Shown here: positions 15,813-16,226 of the stretch, piece after piece
How positions within the stretch are numbered: position 1 is the first letter of the stretch
How the letters are laid out: the number at the start of each line of letters is the position of its first letter
NCBI GenBank assembly: GCA_934371475.1
Contig: CAKRNX010000042.1
Span: 1-16,226, forward strand
Length of the DNA: 16,226 nucleotides
Reading direction: 5' to 3'
Source of the DNA: an uncultured Lachnospiraceae bacterium
GTDB taxonomy: Bacteria > Bacillota > Clostridia > Lachnospirales > Lachnospiraceae
Notes under the pieces: generated by a model
Told to the model about the DNA's origin: nothing
Database searches by the model: none
Seen by the model: the letters and a program-made list of their open reading frames with translations, nothing else
Made by a program: the position numbers and the translations under genes

Positions 15813-15908
15813 ATCAGATGTGAAGTGAATCCCACCTCTGCAGGCAGCAAAATCAGATCCGTATCCGTGATGAGAGTCCGTCTCCCATCTGATATAGTCT
15901 CCGGCAAG
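15813..15908 (+). repeat. Palindromic repeat module A, copy 2
   Basis: This is the opposite-strand counterpart of 175-270. The first ten bases and about the last 24 are nearly identical in both copies, and the unit length is the same (96 bp). The outer ATCAGATG/CATCTGAT stem is kept, but the inner stem pairs poorly. It occupies the 5' leader of the ATPase gene, ending about 25 bp before its start codon. Confidence 0.75.
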
Positions 15909-15961
15909 GCGCATATTGTCCGGAGGACAATGGATTTGCACCGACCGAAACGGAGTATAGA
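15909..15961 (+). repeat. Repeat module B, copy 2
   Basis: It matches 7438-7490 at 46 of 53 positions in the opposite orientation. The hairpin ATTGTCC/GGACAAT (15915-15931) and the block CCGACCGAAACGG are kept. Here it directly abuts module A, whereas at 7.4 kb it precedes module C. Confidence 0.82.
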
Positions 15962-16054
15962 TGCTGTACCTTCACATCCTGTGTCGATTTCATTCTCATT
16001 ATTTTAGCATATATTATCTGGCATTATAACCCCTGAAATTCTAAAAGTTTTATT

Positions 16055-16108
16055 ACAAAGAACCGCCATATCGCGATGTGTCCCCATCCCTGTACAGCGG
16101 TTCTTTGT
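16055..16108 (-). terminator. Probable terminator hairpin after the partial right-edge gene
   Basis: A perfect 12-bp inverted repeat, ACAAAGAACCGC/GCGGTTCTTTGT, has a 30-nt loop that contains ATCGCGAT. It begins 24 bp past the stop of the right-edge gene. The minus-strand tail (AATAAAACTTTT) is only loosely T-rich, so the structure is certain but its role is less so. Confidence 0.55.
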
Positions 16109-16131
16109 CTTAAAGCGTTTTTACAAAATCG

Positions 16132-16226
16132 TCAGTCATGTTTTACATTGCATACAATCATGCGCAGCTTCCCGTTCTTGTCAGGCGGAATAGAATCCAT
16201 CCATTCAAATTCAAATCCAAACGGCC
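16132..16226 (-). CDS. C-terminal end of an unidentified protein (partial)
   Basis: The frame is open from the window edge to a TGA at 16134-16132, with 30 sense codons: PFGFEFEWMDSIPPDKNG followed by KLRMIVCNVKHD. The composition is protein-like, and a hairpin terminator follows on the same strand, so I take it as a real gene end. The fragment is too short for me to name a family. Confidence 0.6.
   Translation of the reverse strand, partial: PFGFEFEWMDSIPPDKNGKLRMIVCNVKHD

Noticed and set aside
15825..16007. 60-codon plus-strand frame over modules A and B
   Set aside because: It is built almost entirely of repeat sequence and shows no ribosome site.
15788..16054. Manganese (yybP-ykoY) or other riboswitch in the ATPase leader
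   Set aside because: The leader is explained by repeat modules A and B; I could not recognise a riboswitch core.

Overview
The window looks like a Clostridia chromosome, most likely Lachnospiraceae. The supports are moderate base composition, strong AGGAGG ribosome sites, a Gram-positive CGAAC-N4-GTTCG LexA box, RNase Y, a SpoIIM-type sporulation protein and an MEP-pathway dxr. The family call is inference from protein style; I ran no search. Every gene I can support lies on the minus strand, so the gene order below runs from high to low coordinates.

Right edge (16226-12918). The last 30 codons of an unidentified gene are followed by a hairpin. A large P-type cation ATPase of the PEGL type then follows. 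Its leader contains a repeat (15813-15961) that creates a false N-terminal extension in its reading frame.

Core cluster (12917-7697). pyrH and frr have an extended -10 promoter and end at a clear intrinsic terminator. uppS, cdsA, dxr and rseP follow, tightly packed. Together they cover UMP kinase, ribosome recycling, undecaprenyl diphosphate synthesis, CDP-diacylglycerol synthesis, the first committed MEP step and a site-2 protease. The usual neighbours rpsB-tsf and ispG-polC are absent.

Repeat-rich gap (7696-6963). No convincing gene is present. There are two repeat modules, a long inverted repeat and a short protein-like open stretch.

Recombination and RNA decay block (6962-3385). recA has a textbook promoter and a LexA box, and is followed by recX. 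rny has its own promoter, whose -35 hexamer is formed by the last two sense codons of recX, and ends at a strong terminator.

Sporulation and nucleoside block (3277-422). It holds a SpoIIM-like membrane protein, then deoD (purine nucleoside phosphorylase) from its own promoter, and a BMP/PnrA-type nucleoside-binding lipoprotein with a repetitive linker. Uptake and phosphorolysis of purine nucleosides are probably coupled here.

Left edge (421-1). This is non-coding: another copy of the hairpin repeat followed by a dense series of palindromes.

No defence system, CRISPR array, tRNA, rRNA or transposase was seen. The main unusual content is a mosaic family of non-coding palindromic repeats (modules here named A, B, C and D), recombined in different orders at four intergenic sites. 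The rest is ordinary housekeeping DNA.
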